From Treponema sp. (GTDB lineage Bacteria > Spirochaetota > Spirochaetia > Treponematales > Treponemataceae), in assembly GCA_022510905.1 (NCBI GenBank), contig JAFLSN010000020.1, positions 1 to 42,730 on the forward strand: a DNA stretch of 42,730 bases, in the 5' to 3' direction. Shown here one piece after another: positions 14,635-22,907 of this stretch. The translations under genes were made by a program, and so were the position numbers. Every line of letters starts with the position of its first letter. Positions within the stretch are counted from its first letter, which is position 1. Below the pieces are notes generated by a model. The model did not search any database. It was not told the DNA's origin and worked only from the letters and a program-made list of their open reading frames with translations.

Positions 14635-17487
14635 ATGGCCGAAGATTCTCCGCAGGCAATTTTGACTCGTGAACGTGCTGACGCTGCGGTACTTTCACGT
14701 GATTATCCGTTGGCCATCAAACTTTACAGAACTCTTTTAAAAGCTGACCCCGCCAATGTGCAGCTTTTGAAAACACTCGGAAGCATCTACGAAAAAAGCG
14801 GCGATGATTCTCAGGCTTTGCCTTTGTACAAAGAAGCTGCCCGTCTTGAACCGCTGAATGTTGAAGTGCTTAATGGGCTTGCAGGAATTTATCGGCGACT
14901 AAAAAAATATGATGAATCTATCGCGGTGCTGGAACAAGCGCTTATTGCTGACGATGGAAATGTTCAGATTTTCTACAATCTCGGTTTTACATACAAGCTC
15001 ATGGAAAAGTACAAAGACGCGCTGGACTGCTTTACGCGGGTAATTGAAGAACGGCCAAACGATGTGCTTGCCTATAATCACCGTGGCTCAATCCATGCGC
15101 TTATGAATCAACCGCAGAAGGCTGTTGCCGAATACCAGCAGGGGTTAAAGATTGACCCAAACCATCCTGTGCTGCATTTGAATCTTGCACGGGCTTTTGA
15201 AAAGCTTTCTCTGTTTGATGGTGCCGAACAGGAATACGAGGCGGCGCTGCGTTCCAAGCCCGGCTGGATGGAAGCCATAAACGGCTATGCAGATGTGCTT
15301 TTGCGAAAAAACAAAACCAAAGATGCAGGAACTCTTGTTCAGAATGCGGTAAACCTGAATCCACAAGACGCAAAGATGCGCACAAAGCTTGGAACGGTGT
15401 ATGCAAGCCAGCATGCATTTGAAGGTGCCGAAACTGAATTCACTGCGGCATTGGAAATTGAACCGCAGAACATCGAGGCTCTTTCTGGGCTTGCAGGCGT
15501 GTACGAATCCAGCGGAAAAAATGAAAAGGCCGTTTCAACCATGCAAAAAATGGAAGCACTTGATCCCGAGGACAGCGACATGCTCAAGCAGTATGCTTCC
15601 GTGCTTCTTTCCGCGAATCATCTGGATGACGCCAGCCAGAAAATCAGGAAAGTGTGGAACAAAAATCCAGAAGATGTGGACACGCTCAATCTGCTGAGCC
15701 AATATTACATCTGCTGCGGAAATGATGCAAAAGCACATGGGTATTTTAAAAAAATCAGCGAAGTGGCTCCCGAATATACCGTTCATTTTAGGGATGGTGC
15801 GCGCAGATACCAGCAGCGTGGATTTTATGAACGTGCCGAAAAATTCTTTTTGCGCTATCTTGAAAAAAATCCAGATGACACAGAAGGAATGTTGCTGCTT
15901 GCTTCCGATTATGAAAAGCTGGAGCGCTACGAAGATGCCCGGCGATATTACGAACGCCTTTCGCACATTGCCTCCGATGACGTTGCCTTCCGCGAAGGCC
16001 TTGCGCGTACCCGTAAAAAACTGACTGGCACCGCCGAGCCGTATTCCGTGCCAGGTGGCGCTATGGGTGATTCTGCCGATGATTTGTTTGCAGATGAAAA
16101 TCTGAATGCCGCTGAGAAACAGGATGACGGTCTCGATTTGAACATCGCAGATGAATCGGAACTTTCTTCCGCGCAAGATGATGCGTCTGGCACCCAAGCT
16201 GATGGCGCAATGCCTGACATCCTTTTGCAAGACGATGCGTTTGACGACAATTTGTTTGAAGACGGAGCTCTTGACGGCGCCGATACATTTGAAGCGTCTC
16301 CAGCTAATGATGGGCTTGATTCGCTTGCGCCATCCGACCCTCTTGCCGATGCAGAAGATGCGCGGGAAATGTTTGCGGAAAATCCGTCTGCTTCCAGTAC
16401 CCCGTCTGCAAATTCCGAGCAACCTTTGGATGTGCAGTTTTCTGATGAACCAATTGACGCTGAATCATTTGGTGAAAATTCCGTATTGACACTTGAAGAC
16501 GGCGAAACCACTCTTCCTCCCGATGAACTCGAAGATGTCGCTGCCCCCGAGGAGCCCGATATTGTAGCGGAAGATTTGCCTGGGCTGGATGATTCGTCGG
16601 CAGGTACCGAAGATTTAGCCAATCACGAAGAGCCCGATACTACGGCGGAAAATTTAGACGAGCAGGATGATTTGTCGGCGGGCACCGAAGATTCAGCCGA
16701 GCCCGAGGACTCTGATGTTGCAGCGGAAGGTTTGACTGAGCTGGATGATTCGTCAGCAGCTACCGAAGATTTAGCCAATCACGAAGAGCCCGATACTGCG
16801 GCGGAAAATTCGGATGGGCAGGATGATTTGTCGGCGGACACCGAAGATTTAGCCGAGCCCTGGAAGCCCGATGTTGCAGCGGATGATTTGGCAGGGCTGG
16901 ATGATTCGTCGGCAGGTACCGAAGATTTAGCCAATCACGAAGAGCCCGATACTGCGGCGGAAAATTCGGACGGGCAGGATGATTTGTCGGCGGACACCGA
17001 AGATTTATCCGAGCCCGGGGAGCCCGATGTTGCAGCGGATGATTTGGCAGGACTGGAGGATGCGCTGGCATCTGCTGGGGACTGTGCGGTTCCAGAACCT
17101 AAAGAAATAGACTTTGCAGATTCGGTGGGCTCTGATCTGGATGCGGATTTTTGTGCTCATACGGCTCAGCTGTTTGAGAAACTTCGTGATATGAGCGTAT
17201 TTCTTCCTGATGCGCAACAGAAACAGTTTTTGCATAGCCGAGCTTACATGCACCTCTGTTACTTGATTGCGCGTTTGCGTGGAAAACCTGGACTGCTTGC
17301 CCAAGCCTCCGCAAAACAAAGCGGCGATGTGCCAACATCATTTTCGGAAAAACTTGGAGGGCTTGACATGGTGTGTTCGGTGCTTGCTTCACTGGAACCG
17401 TTGATTTCTCTGCTTCCTGACACGCAGCTTGCCGATGTGCTCAGGACTGAAGTCGTGGCTCTCCAGCAAAAACTTACAGCGCGATGA
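14635..17487 (+). CDS. Large TPR protein with acidic tandem-repeat region
   Basis: A 950-residue protein with no signal peptide, so probably cytoplasmic. Residues about 15-460 hold a row of tetratricopeptide repeats (for example YPLAIKLYRTLLKADPANVQ and PQKAVAEYQQGLKIDPNHP), a scaffold for protein contacts. Residues about 475-810 are highly acidic low-complexity sequence; within it lie exact in-frame 52-residue repeats, each made of two 26-residue halves. The last 100 residues or so are a conserved-looking helical domain (TAQLFEKLRDMSVFLPD...). GAGG in the preceding stop region precedes ATG 14635, and the gene follows the LamG-like gene by four bases. Its 3' end overlaps the convergent M24 peptidase gene by 14 bp. 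Function unknown. Confidence 0.8.
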   Translation: MAEDSPQAILTRERADAAVLSRDYPLAIKLYRTLLKADPANVQLLKTLGSIYEKSGDDSQALPLYKEAARLEPLNVEVLNGLAGIYRRLKKYDESIAVLEQALIADDGNVQIFYNLGFTYKLMEKYKDALDCFTRVIEERPNDVLAYNHRGSIHALMNQPQKAVAEYQQGLKIDPNHPVLHLNLARAFEKLSLFDGAEQEYEAALRSKPGWMEAINGYADVLLRKNKTKDAGTLVQNAVNLNPQDAKMRTKLGTVYASQHAFEGAETEFTAALEIEPQNIEALSGLAGVYESSGKNEKAVSTMQKMEALDPEDSDMLKQYASVLLSANHLDDASQKIRKVWNKNPEDVDTLNLLSQYYICCGNDAKAHGYFKKISEVAPEYTVHFRDGARRYQQRGFYERAEKFFLRYLEKNPDDTEGMLLLASDYEKLERYEDARRYYERLSHIASDDVAFREGLARTRKKLTGTAEPYSVPGGAMGDSADDLFADENLNAAEKQDDGLDLNIADESELSSAQDDASGTQADGAMPDILLQDDAFDDNLFEDGALDGADTFEASPANDGLDSLAPSDPLADAEDAREMFAENPSASSTPSANSEQPLDVQFSDEPIDAESFGENSVLTLEDGETTLPPDELEDVAAPEEPDIVAEDLPGLDDSSAGTEDLANHEEPDTTAENLDEQDDLSAGTEDSAEPEDSDVAAEGLTELDDSSAATEDLANHEEPDTAAENSDGQDDLSADTEDLAEPWKPDVAADDLAGLDDSSAGTEDLANHEEPDTAAENSDGQDDLSADTEDLSEPGEPDVAADDLAGLEDALASAGDCAVPEPKEIDFADSVGSDLDADFCAHTAQLFEKLRDMSVFLPDAQQKQFLHSRAYMHLCYLIARLRGKPGLLAQASAKQSGDVPTSFSEKLGGLDMVCSVLASLEPLISLLPDTQLADVLRTEVVALQQKLTAR
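16585..17052 (+). repeat. Three tandem 156-bp units inside the TPR gene
   Basis: Units start at 16585, 16741 and 16897 with CTGGATGATTCG, spaced exactly 156 bp, and a fourth start is seen at 17053. Each unit is two related 78-bp halves (26 residues each). Both lengths are multiples of three, so copy-number change would keep the frame. Confidence 0.9.
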
Positions 17488-18694
17488 TTCGCGAATTTGT
17501 GAGCAATATGTTGCCTTTGTCACAAACAAGTACATCGTTCTCAAGACGGCAGCCGCCTGCATTTTCATCGTATAGACCTGGTTCGCATGTTATGACCATG
17601 CCGGGTTTGAATGTTTCGGTTTCATCAGCACGCATGCTTACAAACGGTGCTTCGTGAATTTCAAGTCCGATACCATGGCCTAAGCCGTGTGGCATGCTTC
17701 GTTTCGTTTTTGAAAACAATGAATCTGCTTTTGCAGCTGCGGCCAGTATTGTTTTTCCTGCCTGATAGAGTGGCACACATGTTTCTGCGGCTTCCTGCAC
17801 TGCGTTGATGATTTTTTTCTGTGTGGCAGAAAGTGGTCCTCGCGCAACAGTTATTGTCGCATCGCTTGTGTAGCCGTTGAATACCACTCCGTAGTCCAAA
17901 ATAGAAAGTCCGTGGCCGCCCCATGTTGCGGCGGTGTAACCTGGGAACGCATGGATTGCAAAACTTCGCGAAGGGCCCGCCGCAAGCGTGTCAAAGCCTG
18001 TGCGTTCACATCCGAGGGAGCGCAGTTCTTTTTCAATGAACAATGCGACATCGCTTTCAGTCTGAATGCTTCCCTTTTTCAGTTTGCCTTCAATCATATC
18101 CGTGAGGTGCGATGTTATTGCGCAGGCTTTTCTGGTACAGGCGATTTCGTAGATGTCTTTGACAGCCCGCTGTTCAACTACAAAATCATGCACGCCGTGT
18201 TCGTGGCATTTTACATTCCAGCTTTCTAGCGCTGTGACATATTTTAAAAAGAGTGGATATGGTGTTATGGGTGGAAGTTCCACAACACTGTCTTCATCAG
18301 TATTTAGCGAGGCGAGCACTTTGTGCACGGCTGTAATGGCTCTTCGCTTGAATTTTGTGTAAGGAATAATGATGTCGGCGTGTCCATGTATGGCGGCAAG
18401 GTGTTCATCCCATGGAATCAATACTGTTTTGCCTTCTGCTGTAATGATAAAGAGCGCGTCAGATGGATGTCCGCTAAGATACCGCACGGCCGGGTCGCGG
18501 CGCTCTTCGGTGTCTTCAAACACGGCGGCCTGTATGTGGTTCTGGGCCATGTACAGGCGCACAGCCGTGCATCGGAGCGCAAACAGAGAGGCAAGGTCGG
18601 CGGTGTTGATGATGCGGTCGTAATCAGAAGCTGTGTCTGCGGTGATTGCAGTTTTTTCGATTTGGGGCGTGATGTCTGTTTCAGTATTGTTCAT
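17474..18694 (-). CDS. M24 metallopeptidase (Xaa-Pro aminopeptidase/dipeptidase-like)
   Basis: A 406-residue cytoplasmic peptidase with a creatinase-type N-terminal domain (about 30-165) and a pita-bread catalytic domain. All five metal ligands are present: D267 in LDYGV, D278 in TSDATI, H340 in GLGHGIGL, E371 in TCEPGLY and E385 in CRLEND. HGLGHGIGLEIHEAP is the family signature. It should release N-terminal residues next to proline or split Xaa-Pro dipeptides; which one cannot be told. The start overlaps the end of murJ by 14 bp, with GGAG just upstream inside murJ, so the two are translationally coupled. Its 3' end overlaps the TPR gene tail to tail. Confidence 0.9.
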   Translation of the reverse strand: MNNTETDITPQIEKTAITADTASDYDRIINTADLASLFALRCTAVRLYMAQNHIQAAVFEDTEERRDPAVRYLSGHPSDALFIITAEGKTVLIPWDEHLAAIHGHADIIIPYTKFKRRAITAVHKVLASLNTDEDSVVELPPITPYPLFLKYVTALESWNVKCHEHGVHDFVVEQRAVKDIYEIACTRKACAITSHLTDMIEGKLKKGSIQTESDVALFIEKELRSLGCERTGFDTLAAGPSRSFAIHAFPGYTAATWGGHGLSILDYGVVFNGYTSDATITVARGPLSATQKKIINAVQEAAETCVPLYQAGKTILAAAAKADSLFSKTKRSMPHGLGHGIGLEIHEAPFVSMRADETETFKPGMVITCEPGLYDENAGGCRLENDVLVCDKGNILLTNSRIIAL

Positions 18695-20324
18695 GTGAAG
18701 TGCTCCTTTTGGCCTTGAAGATATTCAGCATATGTTTTAAAAGTGGGTCTTTTGTGAATGCGAGCAAAAAAAGTCCTATGGCGGCAAACAGTGCAGCTGT
18801 ACAGAGCGCAGGGCCTCCTTGTGAAACAAGGCGTGTGTGTCCGTTGAACAGCGCGCAGAAACGGCTTTTTAATATCAGCATCGGGACAGATGCCGCCGCT
18901 GAAAACAATGCTATGCGGATTGCATAGACAAGCGAAGAACGTACCACGGTTTTTACATTTACGGTGGGGCTCCGCGAAAGAAACAGGAACAGCACTATTG
19001 TGTTCACAAAACTTGCAAGCGAAAGTGCGAGCGCAATTCCACTTCCTCCAAGAATGCGCACTAGTGTGAACGCCAGTACTATGTTTACAGCAAAGCCAAT
19101 CATGCCGGCTGCGGTGGGGCTTTTTGTGTCCTGCTGCGCATAAAAGGCTGGTGACACGATTCGGTTTACGGCAATAAAAAATAACGCCACGATATGGAAT
19201 CGGAACACTTTCAGTGTAAGCTCCACGGAATGTTCGTCAAAGCGGCCTGTGGCAAACACCAACGTAATCAGTTCTCGCCCCATTATAAAAGCGTAAAAAG
19301 AAATTGGAATGGCGATGAGTGCCATGATGTTGATTGCGAGCGAAAGCATTCGGTTGAACTGGGCCCAGTCGTTCTGTTTTGCAAAGCCCGTGAGGTCTGG
19401 GAGAATGACGGTTCCGATGGTTACAGCGCAGATGCCCAAAATCAGCTCTTGGAGCCGGAGTGAATATTGCAGACTTGACACAACCCCTTCGCCTGCACGT
19501 GCAGCCAGCATGGACGAAACCAAATCATTCAGCTGGTATGCGGCCATGCCGATAACGGTAGGCCCTACCAAACGAAGTACCGTTCGTGTTCCGGGATTGG
19601 TGAACGAGGCTTTTAGTGAAGTAAATGTGACACGCCATCCGTTTTTGAGCACAAATGGCAGCTGGAACGCGGCCTGCACAGCTCCCCCGGCTACCACACC
19701 GATTGCCATTGCTCGCGCAGGATTTGCTGTGTACGGCGAAAGCGCATAGGTGAATATGACTACGATTGCGTTGAATAAAATGGGCGTGAATCCCGATGGC
19801 GAAAAAATCTTGAGACCATTCAGTATGCCCTGAAAAAATGCCGCCACGGAGATAATGGCAAGATATGGGAACATGATTCTGGTGAGCACAATCGCTTCGT
19901 TCCAGGCCGCGCGGTTCTGTGTTGAGTAGAACAGGCGCAGAATTAGCGGTGTGGCGGCCATTCCCGCAAGCACAAAAATCACCGTCAAAAAAGTGACCAG
20001 CGTGAATGTTGAGCTTATAAAATTCTCTGCGGTCTTTTTTCCGTCTGGAGTTCCAGCGTTTTCGAGGTAGCCTTTGAACGTGGGGATGAATGCAACGGAA
20101 ATGGAGTTTTCGGCAAACAGTCTGCGGAAAAGGTTTGGAATCATAAATGCAATGCCAAAGGCATCAGAAAAAGCGGATGTGCCCAGAAATTTTGCTTTGG
20201 TCATTTCGCGGAGCAGACCAAGCACACGCGAAAACAGGGTGAGCACCGAAAGTGAAAGGCCTTTTGAAAGCAGAGAGCGCTGCGGCCGGTTCTTTTTAGG
20301 GTGCTGAATGTCTAAAGATGCCAT
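18681..20324 (-). CDS. murJ: Lipid II flippase MurJ (MviN)
   Basis: A 547-residue multi-pass membrane protein (about 14 helices) of the MOP superfamily that flips lipid II for peptidoglycan synthesis. Typical features are the N-terminal SRVLGLLREMTKAKFLG helix region with conserved arginines, AFSDAFGIAFMIPNLFRRLFAE, then YFxGxLNGxxxF-like sequence (FFQGILNGLKIFSPSG) and the AYQLNDLVSSMLAA stretch. ATG 20324 was preferred to an upstream TTG at 20345, because a promoter (20331-20359) ends six bases before it and the TTG lies within the -35/-10 spacer. No Shine-Dalgarno is seen, so the mRNA may be leaderless. It is coupled to the downstream M24 peptidase gene. Confidence 0.94.
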   Translation of the reverse strand: MASLDIQHPKKNRPQRSLLSKGLSLSVLTLFSRVLGLLREMTKAKFLGTSAFSDAFGIAFMIPNLFRRLFAENSISVAFIPTFKGYLENAGTPDGKKTAENFISSTFTLVTFLTVIFVLAGMAATPLILRLFYSTQNRAAWNEAIVLTRIMFPYLAIISVAAFFQGILNGLKIFSPSGFTPILFNAIVVIFTYALSPYTANPARAMAIGVVAGGAVQAAFQLPFVLKNGWRVTFTSLKASFTNPGTRTVLRLVGPTVIGMAAYQLNDLVSSMLAARAGEGVVSSLQYSLRLQELILGICAVTIGTVILPDLTGFAKQNDWAQFNRMLSLAINIMALIAIPISFYAFIMGRELITLVFATGRFDEHSVELTLKVFRFHIVALFFIAVNRIVSPAFYAQQDTKSPTAAGMIGFAVNIVLAFTLVRILGGSGIALALSLASFVNTIVLFLFLSRSPTVNVKTVVRSSLVYAIRIALFSAAASVPMLILKSRFCALFNGHTRLVSQGGPALCTAALFAAIGLFLLAFTKDPLLKHMLNIFKAKRSTSHEQY

Positions 20325-20330
20325 GAACCT

Positions 20331-20359
20331 AGCATACCGCGCCAATAAAAATAAAGCAA
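20331..20359 (-). promoter_or_regulatory. murJ promoter placing transcription start at or next to the ATG
   Basis: On the minus strand: TTGCTT (20359-20354), a 17-bp spacer, TATGCT (20336-20331), then AGGTTC and the ATG. Usual -10 to +1 spacing puts the first nucleotide at or beside the start codon. Confidence 0.55.
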
Positions 20360-20506
20360 CATGGGGGCACGTGTCGGACGTCTGCCTCTGATTTTGGCAA
20401 TCGGCTGCACATAGTGTATTAATATGGCTGGCTGTTCCACTTTTGAAACAATGCGTTTAGACTTTGTGGTGTAAAGTGTATGGTATTTTTAACAGAAATT
20501 TGCAAA

Positions 20507-20556
20507 TATAATATTTTGTTTTTGTTGTTACAGGCCGAATTTGATATTGTTATATC
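20507..20556 (+). promoter_or_regulatory. Candidate efflux-operon promoter box and operator-like dyad
   Basis: A perfect TATAAT lies at 20507-20512, with a poor -35. Downstream, GATAT-TGTT-ATATC (20543-20556) is a perfect 5+5 bp dyad just before the Shine-Dalgarno of the first efflux gene. A dyad here is where a TetR- or MarR-type repressor could bind; no such gene is adjacent. Confidence 0.4.
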
Positions 20557-20577
20557 ATATAGAAACGGAGGAACCCG

Positions 20578-21915
20578 ATGGTTCTTGCAAAAAAACAGGT
20601 AGCCTTGTTGCTTGGAACGTTTCTTGTGACTGCATACGTTTTTGTCCAGGAAGCCGAACTTCCGAGAACTTCCGAGCCTCGTGTGCTCACCGTGGATAAC
20701 GCCGTGCAGCAGGCTTTGGACGGCAACATCAATATCAAAAAAGATTCAATTGTTCTTGCAGCTGCAAAACGCGCAAAAGTATATTCATGGAATTCCATCG
20801 GTCCTACGTTGACTGGTTCTGCCCAATACAGCAAGACTCTTCCCGGGCAGGAATCGGCGGGTGCCGCGAGCAATGCCGGCAGAATCTCGCTTACGGCTTC
20901 TCTTGGCGTAAAGCTTGCTCCGTCGCTGTACACATCGGTTCGGGATGCCGCTTTGAGTTACCAAAAAGCTGAAATAGATTATGACACGGCTGTTCGCACG
21001 ATTGAACTTTCAGTGCGAAAAGGTTTTTATTCCATCTTGAATGAACAGGATAAAATTTCACTGTATGAAAAAAAAGCTGCGAGCGCCAAAAGCCAGTATG
21101 AAACAAATCTTGCCAAATACAATCGCGGGGCACTTTCGCGGCTCGATGTGTTGACGGCGCAGGTGTCATGGCAGAATGCGCAGTTCACACTGGAAAGCGC
21201 CAGCTCATCTTTACAGAACACGCTTGCCTTGTTCAAGCAGACTCTCGGTATTCCGCAGGAAGAACCTGTGTCGTTTGAAGGCTCGCTAAAGGATATGCTG
21301 AACCTGAGCACTATAGATGTCCAGGATGTAGAAGCCCAGTCGCCTACAATCGCTTCGCTTCAGGCGCAGCTGGAGATTGCAAAAAACAGCCTGTTGGCTT
21401 CGCGTTTTACGGCATACGGCCCCACTCTTTCTGCGGGATATTCTTACAGCTTTCAGACAACCACTGAAAGCGGCTCGGATTGGAACAATGTCGGTACAGT
21501 TTCGCTTGGAGCTACTATTTCGTTAGACGGACTGTTGCCGTGGTCAAATGGAGCGCAGGGCATTGCAGCCAGAAAAGATGCAATCAGAACGGCACAGCTT
21601 CAGCTTGATGATGCCCGTACCACTTTGCAGGTGGGCATTCAGAACGGCCTGAACAAAATAAAGCAGTCCCAGGACAACATCAAATTGCTGCGGAGCAGTG
21701 TTGACCTTGCCAGGCAGTCCTACGCCATGACTCAGGAGGCTTACACGCGCGGCACTCGCGATTTGCTCACGTTGCAGACGGCGGAAGACAAATTGTATGA
21801 AGCAGAAATCAATCTGAGTTCGGAGGCATATAATTTGATTTCTGCTATTCTTGATTTGGAAAATACTGTGGGTGCGCCGTTCGGTTCGCTGATTGACAAG
21901 GGAGATTCGCAATGA
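20578..21915 (+). CDS. TolC-family outer membrane efflux protein
   Basis: A 445-residue outer-membrane channel of the outer membrane efflux protein family, the exit duct of a tripartite pump. A signal peptide lies at about 1-24. Two structurally repeated halves are seen: the first with VDNAVQQALDGNINIKKD and ARYNRG-type turns (LAKYNRGALSRLDVLTAQ), the second with SYAMTQEAYTRGTRDLLTLQTAED, both classic for TolC helices. GGAGG (20567-20571) sets ATG 20578. The stop overlaps the adaptor gene start by 4 bp (ATGA). Substrate unknown. Confidence 0.9.
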   Translation: MVLAKKQVALLLGTFLVTAYVFVQEAELPRTSEPRVLTVDNAVQQALDGNINIKKDSIVLAAAKRAKVYSWNSIGPTLTGSAQYSKTLPGQESAGAASNAGRISLTASLGVKLAPSLYTSVRDAALSYQKAEIDYDTAVRTIELSVRKGFYSILNEQDKISLYEKKAASAKSQYETNLAKYNRGALSRLDVLTAQVSWQNAQFTLESASSSLQNTLALFKQTLGIPQEEPVSFEGSLKDMLNLSTIDVQDVEAQSPTIASLQAQLEIAKNSLLASRFTAYGPTLSAGYSYSFQTTTESGSDWNNVGTVSLGATISLDGLLPWSNGAQGIAARKDAIRTAQLQLDDARTTLQVGIQNGLNKIKQSQDNIKLLRSSVDLARQSYAMTQEAYTRGTRDLLTLQTAEDKLYEAEINLSSEAYNLISAILDLENTVGAPFGSLIDKGDSQ

Positions 21916-22907
21916 GAAAAAGCCATGTTGTTATGCTGGTGTGTGGACTGGTCGTGGTTGTGGTTGTCGGAGCAGTGGCATGGTCTTTAAAGCATAAAAA
22001 TGACGATGGCTCCACGGGAGGTCGCGGTGGTCAGCGTGCGGAAGTTTCGGTTATAACCCAGATTGCGACAAAATCGGTGCTGTATGATTATGTTGAAACA
22101 AACGGGGAAATTGAAACACAAAGCTCCATCGAAGTGTTTCCCGACATCGGTGGAAAAATCATCTCGGTCAACGTCTCGCTTGGTTCGCAGGTTCGCAGGG
22201 GTGAAGTGATTGCGAAGATTGACCCGTCTGAACCCGGAGCCCAATATGCGTATAGCCCGGTGTATGCACCCATAACCGGCACAATCACCACATCGCCAAA
22301 AAAACGCGGATCCACCATCAGCACGTCAACCGTTATTACAACCATCGGCGATGTTGCCAATCTGCAAATCTCCGCAAAAGTGCCTGAACGTTATGTGGCG
22401 GCGCTTAAAGTGGGGCTAAAGGCAAACATCGAACTTGAGGCGTATCCTGGGCAAATTTTTGGAGCAACGGTCACCAGGGTTTCTCCCGTGGTGGACAGGG
22501 CCAGCCGCACCAAGGAAATCATCTTGAATTTTGACAGCATGGACAGCCGGATAAATGCGGGCATGTTCGCCAAAGTCAGGCTATACACATATGAATACGC
22601 AGGTGCCGTGGTTCTTCCTTCCGATTGCATTATCGAGCGCAACGATTCCCGCTATGTGTATATCACCATGGACGGTTCTACGGTTGTGGAACGCAGAGTG
22701 ACCGTTGGCAACACTGTTGATGATGAAACGCAGGTGATTGCAGGTATTGTTGAAGGTGAGAGGGTTGTTATCGAAGGTATGCGTGTGCTGTCAAATGGTG
22801 CAAAAATTCGCGATATTACCAGCGGGATGCAGAATCCTCGCGCAAATGCTTATGGTGAAAATAGGCAGGCTGCCAGAGCTGATGTCGCCCGGGGAGCTCG
22901 ACAATGA
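21912..22907 (+). CDS. RND efflux periplasmic adaptor lacking the helical hairpin
   Basis: A 331-residue membrane fusion protein anchored by an N-terminal helix (about 6-27). The lipoyl halves are present (GGKIISVNVSLGSQVRRGEVIAKI, then APITGTITTSPKKRGS), but only about 15 residues separate them, so the coiled-coil hairpin that normally contacts TolC is missing. Beta-barrel (about 135-215) and membrane-proximal domains follow (VVLPSDCIIERND...). Borrelia BesA is a known adaptor of this kind. It is translationally coupled on both sides by 4-bp ATGA overlaps with the TolC-like and RND pump genes, so the three should form one pump. Confidence 0.9.
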   Translation: MRKSHVVMLVCGLVVVVVVGAVAWSLKHKNDDGSTGGRGGQRAEVSVITQIATKSVLYDYVETNGEIETQSSIEVFPDIGGKIISVNVSLGSQVRRGEVIAKIDPSEPGAQYAYSPVYAPITGTITTSPKKRGSTISTSTVITTIGDVANLQISAKVPERYVAALKVGLKANIELEAYPGQIFGATVTRVSPVVDRASRTKEIILNFDSMDSRINAGMFAKVRLYTYEYAGAVVLPSDCIIERNDSRYVYITMDGSTVVERRVTVGNTVDDETQVIAGIVEGERVVIEGMRVLSNGAKIRDITSGMQNPRANAYGENRQAARADVARGARQ

